Shown: positions 47,035 to 59,400, counted from the stretch's first letter. The stretch is DNA of 64,000 nt from Sesamum alatum (GCA_034509735.1 JACGWO010000003.1:34618466-34682465); one strand, 5' to 3'. Notes: a model not told the origin generated them from the sequence alone. A program made the numbers and translations.

Positions 47035-48140
47035 TATGCATTCTAAATTTATTGATATATCAAAATTTATATAGAATAAAAGAGATGAGATTTGTAAACG
47101 TAGATTTGAATGAACAAATCTAAATCGTAAATTATTATTGATGAGATCTAGACCATCAAATTATACTAATCCCGATTAATGGTTTATAAATAAGAATACA
47201 AATATTTTTGTTACAATTTCAAAATAAAATAGCGCGTGTAATTCACTAGTCGCCTCTCATTTGAAAAAAGCCAAGGGGTAAATTGTTAAGTTTTTTTTAC
47301 AGGAAAGGTTTTTTTTTTAATATTTTCTATACCATAGTTGGTAAATTGGATTTAACCCATTTGAAAAAGTAATATCCTATTTATCCAAAATAATATATAA
47401 TTATAATTCTAAAAAAATGATATATTCGGTAGATGATAAATAAATCCTTATATAATATAATATTCAATTTAAAATTTTGTAATTTTACTTGTAATTAAAA
47501 TGCTATGTGATTGAGTGAAAATCCAAACTCCAAATAAGTTTCTTTATTAATAGATAATATTGAAGAAAACTTTTGAGACATTTGTAATATATAATGTTAA
47601 ATGAAATAACAAGAAGTTGAAATTACATTCTAATTTTACAAAATAATAAAATTACGAAGAGTTAATAGATGATGAGTTTTTATAGTAAAATTTTGGAATA
47701 TTTCATTTTCTGGACATTGACAATGTTTGGACAATTTCAAAAAGTTGTTAAATTATAAACTAGAACTTGTGCGGTGACACACTTAATTGTGTATGTAAAC
47801 AATTGAAAGTTATATCAAATAAAAATAGAGATATAAAAAGGAAAAAGTTAGGGGGAGAGAGAGAGAGAGAGAGAGAGGGGGGAGGAGGATACTACTCACA
47901 TATCAAACCTTATAATAGAAAAAGGAAAAAAAAAAATGAGAGGGCCAATTTTAAACTTTCTAAAAATTTTATTTCAAAATTTGAAGGGTAAAATTAAGAG
48001 ATTGTGTTTACATTTTCAAGATTGAGCTATTACCAATTTTAAGTTAATACTTCTTATAAAATTTATATTTCAAATAAAAAATCAAAATAAAAGAAGAAGA
48101 GTGATGATCACATATGATTAATACGGGAAACAAAAAGAAA
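47035..48140. other. Spacer and intron remnants of unit 5
   Basis: 47035-47500 matches 24150-24660. 47530-47860 is repeated in diverged form at 49900-50160. A GA run lies at about 47858-47877. No gene is seen. Confidence 0.4.
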
Positions 48141-48176
48141 GAAAAAAAGACCTGCCACCTCTTGGAGGTACTGTTG

Positions 48177-48398
48177 GGGGCAAAATACATCCTATCCCCT
48201 GTGTTATTTGAAAAATAACAATTTACCCCCCTTGTGTTAAACTAAAGAGTAATTTACTCCCCTGTGTTTTCAGAAAACGAGCAAAATACTCCCCCTCATG
48301 CGAGAGGTGCAACACACGCGTTTTATGTGCAACTTTTTGATTAAATTTTAGTTGTAAATGACATTTATGCCCTTAATTTTGAACTTTTAGATCTTCTT

Positions 48399-48437
<39 letters not shown>

Positions 48438-49572
48438 CGGTGGAGATTTGATGAACAAATCAATGGCTTAGATCCTTCTTTATTTAGATCAATGGTTAAG
48501 ATTTTGCATAAATTATAAACATAAATCATAAATTATATATATACAATATATACATAAAATATAAATAAAAAATATGAAAATATTGAAATAATTATTTACA
48601 AAAAACATATAAATTATACATATTTATAATATACATAATATTACTAAAAAATATACAATAAAAAAAAAAAGAAATAGGGGAGACGCGAGCACGCCCACGA
48701 CGAGGGGGAAGGGGGCAGGCGACGGCGGCGGGATCAGGGTTTGGATCTGGGGGAGGGGAAGGCAACGGGAAGGGGAGGGGTCGACGGGCAAAGGAAAGGG
48801 GTGGGGCGGCGGCGCGGGCCCGGCTGGGGAAGGGGAGGCCGCGGGCGCGGCCGAGGAAGGGGAGGGGAGGCGCGCTCGCGGCCGGGAAAGAAGAGACGAG
48901 GGGTGCACGGGGCTGGGGAAAGGGAGGCGCGATTGGGGAAGGAGAGGAGAGGTGCGCGTGGTCGGGGAAGGGAATGGGCGCCAGCGGCGCCGGCGGAAGG
49001 GGTGGCCAGCTGGGGGTGAAGGAAGTGGCTATACATACATATATATTGTATATATTATATTATATATTATGTATAATATATATACCTATATTTCAAAAAT
49101 ATTTTTTGAATTTTATATAATATATCTATACTATTATAAAAGAAAACCTTTTGTCGTACCAACTTTTGAATGTCCAAATTTACCCTTCAATTCTTTTCTT
49201 TTCGTAAAATAATTATTGGTCAGAAAAGTAATTTTATTGTTTTTCCTCTCAACCCACAACTCCATATTTTTCTCATCTCACTCCATGTTTCTTTCTTCTT
49301 ACGAACTTTTGTTTTTCCCATTCCTTCACAAATTTCTTTTTTCTTTTCATCTCACACAATTTTTTTTTTATATGCTCGTGAGGATCGCGTGCATCAACGA
49401 CTAGTATATATATATATATGCAAATTGAATCTGGACCGTTGATTTTTGAAGATAAGTTATCAAACGTTAATTTAAGTAAGATTTTATATGAACCGTAGAT
49501 TATTAGAGATGTAATATGAACCATCGATTTGTGTTAGATAAGATCCAACGGTTTTGTAAAATAAAAATATAA

Positions 49573-49614
<42 letters not shown>

Positions 49615-49727
49615 GGCGCGTGTATTACACCATTCACGTGAGGGGGGTTTTTTGTTCATTTTCTGAAAACACAGAGCGATAAATTGCTCTTTTTGAATAA
49701 TACGGGAGGATAGGATGCATTTTACCC
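48177..49727. mobile_element. MULE-like element inserted in exon 2 of copy 5
   Basis: The left end GGGGCAAAATACATCCTATCC pairs with the right end read backwards, GGGTAAAATGCATCCTATCC. Flanks GTACTGTTG and GTACTGCAG agree at 7 of 9 bases. It is 1551 bp. It carries a GC-rich block (48680-49020) and a nested Helitron (49125-49404), plus (TA)n (48401-48433) and GA (49576-49610) runs. No transposase is seen. Confidence 0.65.
49125..49404 (+). mobile_element. Small Helitron nested in the MULE
   Basis: It starts TCTATACTATTATAAAAG after A and ends CTAG (49401-49404) followed by T. Subterminal imperfect hairpin ATGCTCGTG...CGCGTGCAT. 280 bp, no ORF. Confidence 0.6.
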
Positions 49728-49759
49728 GTACTGCAGGTGGTGTTGTAATGGTGGAATTA

Positions 49760-50500
49760 TTTAAATTTCTAGAATTATTAACCAATGATGAAACTATAAA
49801 ATTTGTGAAAGGTTTACATTGCTCAAATCCCTGTATCTGAGCTCCCCCATTTAATTACAATTTAGCGTATAAATCAAATTTTAGTTCTAATCTGGAGGAG
49901 CAGGGCAACACCTTTACAAAATAATGAAATTATGAAGAGTTGAGAATTGATGAATTTTCTATGAAAATTTGGGAATATTTACATGTTCTTGCCTTTGACG
50001 ATGTCTGGACAACTTAAAAAGTAGTTAAGTCCATAAGATAGAACTAGTGTGCGTTACGGATTCAAATGTGTGTTTAAAATAATTGAACTATATATTAGAA
50101 AAAGAAAAAAGAAAAAAAAAGTAGAGAGAGATAAAAGGAAGAAGCTAGGGTAAAAAATGTATCAGAGAGAATAAAATCTATAAAAAAAAATTAAAGTAAA
50201 AGTGTAAACTGGAGAGAGAGGGATTTTGCACAAGCTTCAAAAAAAGTATATCAGCTTCCGATTTTTTTTTTTTAAAAAAATGTTTTTAAATGCTTGCGGA
50301 AGGGAAGGGAAAAAAATGCCTTTTGCTTATAATTGATTTGATTTTTTAATAAATAAATTAAATTTTATTTTGAACAATTTAACCCTTATTATGATAATTT
50401 TATTTAATATACCAGTTTCTATTTATTCTTTAATTCTGCACATCTAAAGTTCACACTTAGTGCATCATAATTGTTTAACACTATTAAACTTCACAATTCC
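49760..50500. other. Unit remnant without exons
   Basis: 49900-50160 is a diverged copy of 47620-47880. The rest is AT-rich. No gene is seen. Confidence 0.4.
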
Positions 50501-50514
50501 ACAATGTCTTTTTG

Positions 50515-51150
50515 GGTAAAGATAAATTTCATATAATAAAAGAGAAGATACAACAAGAAGACACTCCCAAACCCATATACGGGTCAGATATTTAGCATCT
50601 ATCAGCCTATTACATTTAATTCAAGCTAGTTCCTATCTATTACATTATGACCAGGCTATTCTCCATATCCTGTACAAAACAAGGACTACAAACTTTGTTG
50701 CAACGCATCACTCAAAATTCTCATCCTAATCTGCTTCATGATAGCTTGCACAAAACCTACTTCGGGGGACAAGACTCACTCCGAAATCTCCTCTTGTTTC
50801 TCTCTTTCGATATATGATACATTGTGGATGCCAGTAATGCCATGTAGGAAGCATTAAGCAAGTGCTTACTTTCCACCTTCTGTTTGCCCATAGTATCCCT
50901 TGTTGAGGATCTAGTCAGTATCTATATAAATGATCTTTCCCCACGTTAGGCTAGAGCAAGAGCCCCTGAATCTAGGGCCCACCTGTCGTTCCAACCCATT
51001 CCACAATGCATCTCTCGATCCGAGAAAGTAGAACTACCTGATGTTGCATATTAGAACTCATTAAAAAGCCCTATTCGCATCATTATGTTCAATGAAAGGA
51101 ATGAGGGAAGCTCCAATAGAAAAATATTGGAGCCACTGTTAGTAGGGCCA
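50515..51150 (-). mobile_element. 5'-truncated LINE (non-LTR retrotransposon) tail
   Basis: The minus strand encodes YMALLASTMYHISKERNKRR, the W/S-KERN-x-RxF motif found near the C-terminus of plant LINE reverse transcriptases. Stops follow, then a 3' tail 'tattatatgaaatttatct' typical of these elements. Only the last few hundred bases survive. Confidence 0.6.
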
Positions 51151-51361
51151 TCAAAATCTAACCTCCTAATGTAATAAGGTTGTACACTTTCTTGTTGAAT
51201 CTTTAACAACTTCTCTTACAATTTAACTTGACGCATAGTTTTTTAACCTAATTTCACATGAACACCCAATTTTCAACAAATTCTCATAATTGAGACTTTA
51301 TTATTTGGATGGACATGTAACTCTCATCCACAACTTATTAATGTTTCACCAATATATTAAA

Positions 51362-51401
<40 letters not shown>

Positions 51402-51696
51402 TGTTTCCTGCAGATCAAGCTCTACATCAATAAAAAAAAGGGAACGAAAAAAACTGAGAAGGCCAATTTTGATTTATTTTAAAAGCTTTATTTCAAAATT
51501 CGAAGGGAAAAAATAAGGGATTGTGTTTACGCTTTCAAGATTCAGGAGTTACCAATTTTAAGTTAGTACTGCTTATAAAATTTATATTAAAATGAAAGAT
51601 CTAAACGAAAGAAGAAGAGCTCAAATCACACACATGTATATATTTTTTTAGAAAGAAAAAGATAAACAAAAAGAAATAAAGAAAGATATGACATGC

Positions 51697-51931
51697 ATGT
51701 TGCACTCCTGGAGGTACTTGTTGCGCTGGTAAAGGTGGTGTCGGCAAATTATAATTAAGTGGCTCCGGAAAGAGCACATCATTATCCCCCAACACCCATA
51801 GAAGTTTCTCCAATATTGGTTCCATCTACAACATGGATATTATCATATGTTAGAGCTCATATAAAATTATAAAATACAATTGAAGGTTGAATGTAGTGGA
51901 ATTGTTGTGTGCACAAAGTTTTATGTGGAGT

Positions 51932-51981
<50 letters not shown>

Positions 51982-52060
51982 TAATAGAGAATGAAAAAGA
52001 CAAAGACAAGAGCGTGAGTAAATAATCGAAGCTAATAGCTTTTAAAAAGCAATTTCTCAA
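51697..52060 (-). pseudogene. MBD-like copy 6 remnant (exon 2 and 25-bp repeat)
   Basis: Exon 2 (51825-51697, 43 codons) still reads with PEPLNYN and a Pro-rich part, but the donor is CAT|GCATGT. The first exon is mostly deleted (about 51900). A GA run (51944-51971) and one or two 25-bp repeats follow. Downstream exons are absent. Confidence 0.5.
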
Positions 52061-52069
52061 AGGTCGCTA

Positions 52070-53254
52070 AATAGATGGCCGGCTAGAATGCAATTACTAA
52101 TTTACAAAAAAAATTAAAGTCAAAATAAATATTAACAAGAACAAGAAATAACACAATTTAATAGGAAATTGAGTATATTTACAATGCTCGAATCCTTTAG
52201 TTAGAACTAACCTCCCCTGTTTAATTCGATATAACTTATAATTAATCAAATTTTATTTCTAAGCTGGAGGAGCAGTGCAATATATACCTTTGCAAGTTGC
52301 AAAACTCAGAAACTTCGATGCACTTAGAAAAAGTAACGTCCTATTTTTATTTTTTTGAGGTGCCTCCTCCTACAAGAATTGAATCTTAGATTAAACATAA
52401 ATTTAAGATGTGAGAATGAGTTGTAATCCATGTGCGAGGTTCATTTTTATTTTTTTTTATTATTATTATTTAATGGGTAGTGGCTGGGAGGTTTAATTTG
52501 AATTCACGACGTAACAACTGTATCTATATTCATGTGTAAAGTGTCCATCCTTGCTTTAGCATATGGATATGTGTGTTGACTATGAGTAGCTCTTTTGGTG
52601 TTTAATTTATTCATGATAGACATCTCAAGAAATAATTCATGTCAAGCTGCAAATAAGCATGATCCCAAGTTAATTGTGATTACAAAATAAAAACTATTGT
52701 AGTGATTTATGATATTATCAAATTGTCATTTTTGTTGAATTTTTAACAACTTCTTTGCAGTTTTAATTTGACGCATAGTTTGTTAACTTAATCTCACATG
52801 AACATTTAGCCTTCAACAAATTTTAAGAATTGAAACTTTATTGTTTGGACGGGCATGTAACTCGCATTCACGATTCATTAGTATTTATCAATATATTAAG
52901 AGAGGGAGAAAGAGAATCTTAAGATAGAGAAGAAATAATATTTACCACGTATCAAACCGGGTATCCCAAAAAAAACAAGAGAGAGAGGGGGGGGGGGGAG
53001 GGAAAGAGAGAATCATAAGATGGGGAAGAAAGAATCTTTCCCACAAATCAAACCCCATATAAAAAAAGGAAAATTGAGAAAGCCAATTTTGACTTTTTTC
53101 GAAAAGCTTTATTACAAAATTTGAAGGGATAACAAAGGGATTGTGTTTACACTTTCAAGATTGAGCAATTATCAATTTTAAGTTAGCATTTCTTATAAAG
53201 TTATATTTAAAATAAGAGATCTAAATAAAAGAAGAAGAGTGATGACTGCATATA
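52070..53254. other. Unit remnant with intron landmarks
   Basis: It contains the 'gcttatttgcag'-type acceptor region (about 52650), the 'gacgggcatgtaactcgcat' landmark (52848) and GA runs (52978-53010, including G10). No intact exon was found. Confidence 0.4.
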
Positions 53255-54007
53255 GGGTAAATCTCATTTTTGGTCCCAACGTTGGAAATTGACGAAAAAA
53301 CGTTAACTTCTGTTAAAATGAGGCACGTGCCCCTCACATGATTCATATAACTTACGTATTTGGAAAAAAATCACATATTTGTAACCCTAATTTCTTCCCC
53401 AAATCCCTGCATTTCACTCTACAGAAAACCATTCTAAGCCCTTTTTTTTTTTTTCGAATCTCCCATCGAAGAAGTGAAAAAGCAGATTATTGCGAGAAGA
53501 ATGAGCCTTCGAGATCCAAATTTTAATTATTTTCCCCCACCCGATTACCGTAAGTATTCCCTCTTTTTTATTTCGAAAAATCTGTTGATGTTTGCTGAAA
53601 TTTGAAAAAAAATAATAATGTGAATTCGTGTTAAAGATGTTTTCTTACCACAATAAAACATGAGAGATCTTTGGGTAAAAATTAAATCACTTGTTGACTC
53701 CATTTTTTCATAGATGGAAGCGGAATTTGGGTGAAGAAGGAAGAGGAAAAATCGTGTATGAACACTAATTTGAGATTTTCCTCTCTTTTTTTGTCTTTAC
53801 ATGTATATATTTCCCCAAAATACGAACCATGTAAGGGGCACGCGCCTCATTTTACCGGAAGTTAATGTTTTCCGTCAATTTTTATTTGACGTTGGGATCA
53901 AAATTGAGACAAATCTAAAGATATTGTCCTGAAATTGAGATTTTTATAATGATTGGGACCAAAATTGAACTAGGGCTACTATATGTGACTAAAACTGAAA
54001 TTTACCC
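53255..54007. mobile_element. MULE-like element with 9-10 bp target duplication
   Basis: Ends GGGTAAATCTCATTTTTGGTC and, reading back, GGGTAAATTTCAGTTTTAGTC. It is flanked by ACTGCATATA on both sides (53245-53254, 54008-54017). The interior has a second inverted pair ('gaggcacgtgcccc' against 'ggggcacgcgcctc') and a short unrelated coding-like stretch (about 53400-53530), perhaps a captured gene fragment. It lies 34 bases from an MBD-like exon 2 remnant. Confidence 0.78.
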
Positions 54008-54040
54008 ACTGCATATACTATATTTATTGATTTGTCATGC

Positions 54041-54313
54041 TTGTTGCACCATTAGAGGTACTTGTAGTGGTGGTGGTGGTGGACGTATTGCCAGAGGTGG
54101 TGCAAGTGCAATAAATTAAGTGGCTCTAGAAGGAGCACACCATTGACTCCCCAACACCCATAAAAATAGTCTTTCTCCTATATTAGTTTCATCTACAAGG
54201 TGAAAATTAATATATGTTAGAGCTCATACAAAGCTATAAAATACATAAATTGAATGTAGTTGGATCGCTGAATTAAGATCTATATTGCTACCATCATTTG
54301 AGTCGTACGCCAT
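54041..54313 (-). pseudogene. MBD-like copy 7 remnant (exons 1-2)
   Basis: The exon 2 homologue (54192-54041) has a GTG repeat expansion and a CAA|GCATGA donor. The exon 1 homologue starts at ATG 54313. The frame is disrupted and there are no downstream exons. Confidence 0.5.
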
Positions 54314-54729
54314 CATTTCTTGTGCGCACAAAGTGTTGTGTGGAGTATGTGTGTATGAGAGAAATTGAGTAAATAAAGTGTGGAGACAAAGATAAGAGTG
54401 TGAGCAAACAATAGATAGGTAATTATGTATGTGAGTTCTAAATTTTACGTGTAATTATTCATATATTAGTAATTGAATAAAATTCAACTTGAAGGAAAAT
54501 TATTTTCCTTAAACATGTTCAACTACAATTTAATTATATGTACAAATGAACAAATTTATTAATTATTGGTGTACATGGATCATTAACATGATCCAACATT
54601 CATAGATAATTAATGTGCACTTTTGTTATGTATGAAATTCTTAGTACAAATATGCAATTTTTGTTGTGTACGAATATACATAATTCATTAATATCTAGGC
54701 ATGAGATATTTACAACATCAGCATAAAAC

Positions 54730-54937
54730 CCTTAAAATTAAGTGGCTCCGAGAAGGGCATACAATGCCCTCAATCACCCATAGAAGTAGTCTCTTTATAG
54801 TATTATATCTACAAAGTGAAAATTGTCATATGTTATATATAGTTCATACAAAACTACAAAGTGGAATTGAAAGTTGAATGTAATTGAATCACTGAATAAA
54901 AATATACATTGATTCTATCATTTGAGTTGCGAGCCAT
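54730..54937 (-). pseudogene. MBD-like copy 8 remnant (exons 1-2)
   Basis: Truncated exon 2 text 'aagtggctccgagaagggc' and an exon 1 homologue with ATG at 54937. Flanks match the other units ('gtctgaggtatgag'-type spacer just before it). Confidence 0.45.
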
Positions 54938-54939
54938 CG

Positions 54940-56579
54940 TTTTGTGTGCACACAAGTGTTGTTTGGAGATGCGTGTGTGAGAGAGACTGAGTAAATAGAA
55001 AGTGGAGATAAGACATGAGTGCGGACAAACAATTGATTACGTATGTGAGTAATTGTAATGGAGACGATCCTTTTTAGAAATATCTGCACTGACTTATATA
55101 AGATATTTTTATAGCAAACAACAAGGATGATGCCTCATTATATTGACGTGGCATGATAGAACACCACGTACAGGAACATATTTTTTTAAAAAAAAAAAAA
55201 AAAATTATAGGTCCCTAAGTAGATGGTTAGGATGCAATTATTAATATAAACAAAAAAAAAAAGGAACATAATCAACAAGAACAAGAGATAAGCACAACTT
55301 TAATAGGGAATATGAGTGAGTTTATGACACATGGAATTATGTTCAAATTCGAAATATTTTTAGCATTGCACCATCTTGGCAATTTAAGAGACTTTAGAAA
55401 TATAAGACCTATTGTTGAGATTGATGATACATAATTAAAATTAAGCTCTATATATATAGACTGCATTGTGAATTTGCCATTTCTATTATTGTCTATACTA
55501 AATTATCATGATAGTCTAGCTAGTTCAATACAAAGTCCTAATTTTTATGTGTTATTCGTACAATAGTAATTGAATTAAATTCAATTAGTCAAACGTAGTT
55601 ATACCTAATTTTCCGCAAACACATTCAGCTACAACCTAATTATATATAGAAAAGGACAAATGTATTAATTATTAGAAGTATATGGATCACTTAGGTGACC
55701 GTACGTTCGTAGATAATTAATATGTACTATCGTTATGTACAGATTCTTTAGCAAGAACATATTTCATTATGCACAGGTATACATAATTTGTTGATGTTTA
55801 GGTATCAAATAATTACGATATCAGTATAAGACAACTATACGGAAAAATTAAATAGATGACGATTTTTATCTTTATGATATAAATAAATCTTTTTGCCTTT
55901 TTTGAATTTTTCACCATCATATATATAGAATTTTTTCGGAAAACAACATATGTACCACAAAATTTAAATTTCTTATTTAGTTAATAATTAGCCAATGACA
56001 AAATTACAAAAATTTGTGAAAGTTTTACATTGCTCCAATTCCTTTAGCTGGACTAAAGCTCCCCCATTTAATTAAAATTTAGTGTATAAGTGAAACTGTA
56101 TTTCTAATCTTGAGGAGCAGCGCAACAACACAGCTGGTTACAAGATAATAATTTATGACTTTATAAAAATTGTTATTTGGGTTGAATCTTTAACAACTTC
56201 TACGACGGTCTTAACTTGGCTCTTAGCTTTTTAATCTAATTTTATGTGAACAATCAACCTTCAACAAATTCTCAAAAATTAAAATTTTATTATTTAGATG
56301 GGCATATAACTCCTATTAACGACTTATTATTGTTCAACAATATATTAAAAGATGAGAGAGAGAGAGACAGAGGAAGAATAATCTTTTCTACGTATCAAAT
56401 CTTATATCCAGAGAAAGGAGAAAAAAAAACTACAAAGGCCAATTTTTTTTTTTTTTATCCAAAAGTTTTATTTTAAAAATCGAAGGGAAAAAAGGAATTG
56501 TGTTTACACTTTCAAACTTAAGCACTTACCATCTTTAAGTTAGTACTTTTTATAAAATTTAATATTTAAAATAAAAAAT
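54940..56579. other. Spacer and intron remnants
   Basis: Spacer homologous to 22640-23750, then the 'cattgctccaattcctttag' block (56030) shared with 49810 and 52190, then GA and intron text. No gene is seen. Confidence 0.4.
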
Positions 56580-57003
56580 GGGTAAATTACATCTACCTCC
56601 CCTAAGGTTTGGCATAATTACAAATACCCCCTCGTTGTTTGAAAAATTACAAATACCTCCATGGGATTTGTAACCATCTAACAAATAATCCATTTCCATC
56701 CATTTTTATAAATTGACCAAAATGCCCGTATGCATTTTATTTAATTTTTAAAATTTTTTGATTTTTTTTTGGATTACAATCCACAGGGAGGGGTTCTTAA
56801 AGTTTTTTACACATATGAGTTAATAATGCAATTTGCCTCGACTGATTTTTCTGCAATTTAACTAAAAAATCAAGGGCAAAATGATCATTTCAGGCATTTA
56901 GTTGAAAATTACAAACCTCAGGGGGGGTATTTATAATTTTTCAAACAACTATGGGGTATTTGTAATTATGCCAAACCTCAGGGGAGGTATGTGTAATTTA
57001 TCC
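56580..57003. mobile_element. Foldback MULE-like element
   Basis: Ends GGGTAAATTACATCTACCTC and, reading back, GGATAAATTACACATACCTC; body almost identical to 42678-43103. The flanks are A-rich ('ataaaaaat' / 'taaaaaaat'), so the target duplication is only approximate. 424 bp, no ORF. Confidence 0.72.
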
Positions 57004-57139
57004 TAAAAAAATTTAAACTAAAGAAGGAGAGCGAAGATCGCACAAATATATATGTAAAAAAAGAAGAAGAAGAAGAAGAAGAAGAAGAAGCGAAAAGAAA
57101 GAGAGAAAGAGAGAAAGAGAGAAAGAAACATTTGACATA

Positions 57140-57418
57140 CTGTTGCACTCTTGGAGGTACTAGCTGTGATGGTTGTGGTGGCGGCGGAAGTGGTTCCGAG
57201 TCTGCCGACACATTAAAATTAAGTGTCTCTGAGAAGAGCACACCTTTAATCCTCCGACACTTGTAGAAGTAGTCTTTCTCACTATTGATTCCATCTACAA
57301 GGTGAAAATTAACATATGTTAGAGCTCATACAAAACTATAAAGTACAATTGAAAGTTGAATGTAGGTTGATCGCTGAATAAAGATCTACATTGCCTCTAC
57401 ACTTGAGTTGTGCGCCAT
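57140..57418 (-). pseudogene. MBD-like copy 9 remnant (exons 1-2)
   Basis: Exon 2 homologue (57294-57140) with a Pro-rich part; its donor has lost a base (CAGTATG). Exon 1 homologue with ATG at 57418 and a GA/GT tract (57455-57500) upstream. This is the last recognisable unit. Confidence 0.5.
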
Positions 57419-57453
57419 CATTTATTGTGCAAACAAAGTGTTTTTGTGGAGTA

Positions 57454-57503
<50 letters not shown>

Positions 57504-57549
57504 AACAAATAGAGAGTGGAGACAAAACAAGAGTGTGAACAAATAGTCA

Positions 57550-59400
57550 ATAGCTAATTATGTATTTACAAATACACCTTTTGAGGTTGTAGGTGTAATT
57601 GCAATTACATCTCATATTCGAATGCACAAACTTACATCGAAGGGTGTCAATGATCTCCGCTACTAGTTTGGGGGAAAGTGACAAAGTAAGTTTTAACATG
57701 TTAGCTAAACTCTTTAATACGTGAAATTTGAGAGTTGAATACTGAAATTACCCTTAAAGTCACAATTACCACCAATGGCTTGAAGTCACATGTTGGGATT
57801 TATAGTATTGATATTACAATACAAGTGTACATTAGAGAAATTATAGCTTGAAGTTGCTTTTTTGTTGTAAAATGAAAGCAAAAATGATGACTTCAAGCTA
57901 GAGTTAGAGGAATAAAATTAATAAAAAAAAAAGCCTAGTAAAACTGCATGGTGAACATCATTTCACGATAAAGGTACCATCACATTCTCCTTAAAATCCA
58001 CAAAATACAGTTGAAATTCACCCAAAAAAAACCTATCAGAATTAAAAAAGTGATTACTTGGAAGTATATTGAAACTTTTGAGAAAATATTCTTGTATTCA
58101 ACATTCGTGAACCTATCATACATTAGTTCAAGTATAGAATATATTTGCAAGAAAATTAGCCATGAAATGCTTGGAGGATGACAATAAACACAACAGTCTT
58201 GTGAGTTTGAGTACATATAAGGTGTTTTTTGTCAAAAAAAATTGTCCTACTTTTTCGTATATAAATTTTGGTGAGTAAGTGCAAAACTAAAGAAGGATGG
58301 TGAAAGAATTCGTCACTAGTGCTGCATATTATATATATGCAACAAAAGAATAAAATTGTCTATATAATATAACAACTTTTTCCAACGGTTATAAATTCAG
58401 ATTCCAAGCCATCAGCAAAACTAATGGTCGTGACTAACAATCACTAACTATGGTCCATTGAATAGTTTATGAGGGTGTTCGATACACATTGCACAGTTCA
58501 GGGGTGCAAATTAAATTTATTCCTAAATATTATTATTTAAAAAAAAATATTTTCTATACTAATATAAAAAGAAAACTTCATTTTTACTCACAAAAAGCGG
58601 TTACTTACATTGAGACACCAATTTTTTGTTATGATAATAATACCCCTAAGTCAATTTCTTTTCATTCTTTCTTTTTTTTTTTTTTTTTGAAATGTGATGT
58701 TTTGTTTTATATTATTTTTTTTGTATTTATAATAATATATTTTAACATAGAATATTATTTATATATGGACACAGAAACATGATTAGTACTAACAAATGAC
58801 AAGTGCAAATTTGAACAAACATAGCATCATTTTAAATACGTGGATAAAATAGTTATTTATCAACCAAGATATATTTAAAAGCAACTTTTCCAAATAATAA
58901 CAATTTAATTTTATCTACTCTTAACTATTTCGACAAATACCCTCAACTTTTAAGTCGGATACAAATTTAAACTTTTTGTAATTGGAATTTGTACAAAAAT
59001 ATAAACCCTTGCAAACACTCATAAAATGTTCGAATAAATAATAGTTGGATTCTGAGACTCATCGAAGAGTGAAATAATTATGTAAAGAGTTTATTTGCAA
59101 AACCATATATATATATATATATTATGGACATTGTCTATTTAATTATAAAAAAGTAAAATGTAAAATTGTTCTGCTAATTGGGAAGATAAAAGAGTAAAAG
59201 AATACAATAAAAGAAAAATAAAGGGAAAAAGGAGTTGGGTTTACCAAATTAACCCCATAACCCTATCCGAATGCAAATATAATCTTTAAAGATAATTCCA
59301 GAGAGCTGTACGCTAAACCGTCATTTGCTGTACAACACATACAGCTATACGTCCAAGCACAAGCAATACAGAAAATCGAAAAGAGGAATTCAACACATTA
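57550..59400. other. Spacer between the array and PRT6
   Basis: AT-rich, no gene. 58553-58790 has a Helitron-like start (TCTATACTAATATAAAAAG) and body text like 21344-21700 but no clear 3' end. The distal end should hold the PRT6 promoter. Confidence 0.4.

Larger units (their letters stand above)
48150..49760 (-). pseudogene. MBD-like copy 5, exon 2 remnant split by a MULE
   Basis: The exon-2 text 'gccacctcttggaggtact' (about 48155-48173) stops at a MULE end and resumes after 49727 as 'gtactgcaggtggtgttgta'. The 5' part of the exon (with the PEPLNF codons) is lost. Not a functional gene. Confidence 0.5.
17440..57560. repeat. Array of tandemly duplicated ~3-10 kb units
   Basis: Ordered landmarks recur along the plus strand. 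The MBD-half exon recurs at 18.4, 24.8, 28.2 and 39.4 kb. The exon with 'gacttcttcagtcacc' recurs at 18.8, 29.4 and 40.4 kb. 'cagaattgggactt' recurs at 21.3, 30.4, 41.4 and, diverged, at 51.3, 52.8 and 56.3 kb. The exon with 'gttgcac..ttggaggt' recurs at 22.1, 26.1, 31.1, 43.1, 48.2, 51.7, 54.0 and 57.1 kb. 'gtctaggtatgag' recurs at 23.6, 27.7, 32.6 and 55.8 kb, and diverged at 44.4 and 54.7 kb. Units are roughly 17.4-24.7, 24.7-28.0, 28.0-32.6, 34.6-37.5 (partial), 37.5-47.5, then shorter ones to 57.6 kb. All are in the same orientation, which points to unequal crossing-over. Confidence 0.85.

Noticed and set aside
48624..49036. Pro/Arg-rich ORFs on the minus strand and Gly-rich ORF on the plus strand
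   Set aside because: GC-rich block inside a transposon gives open frames on both strands; no recognisable domain.
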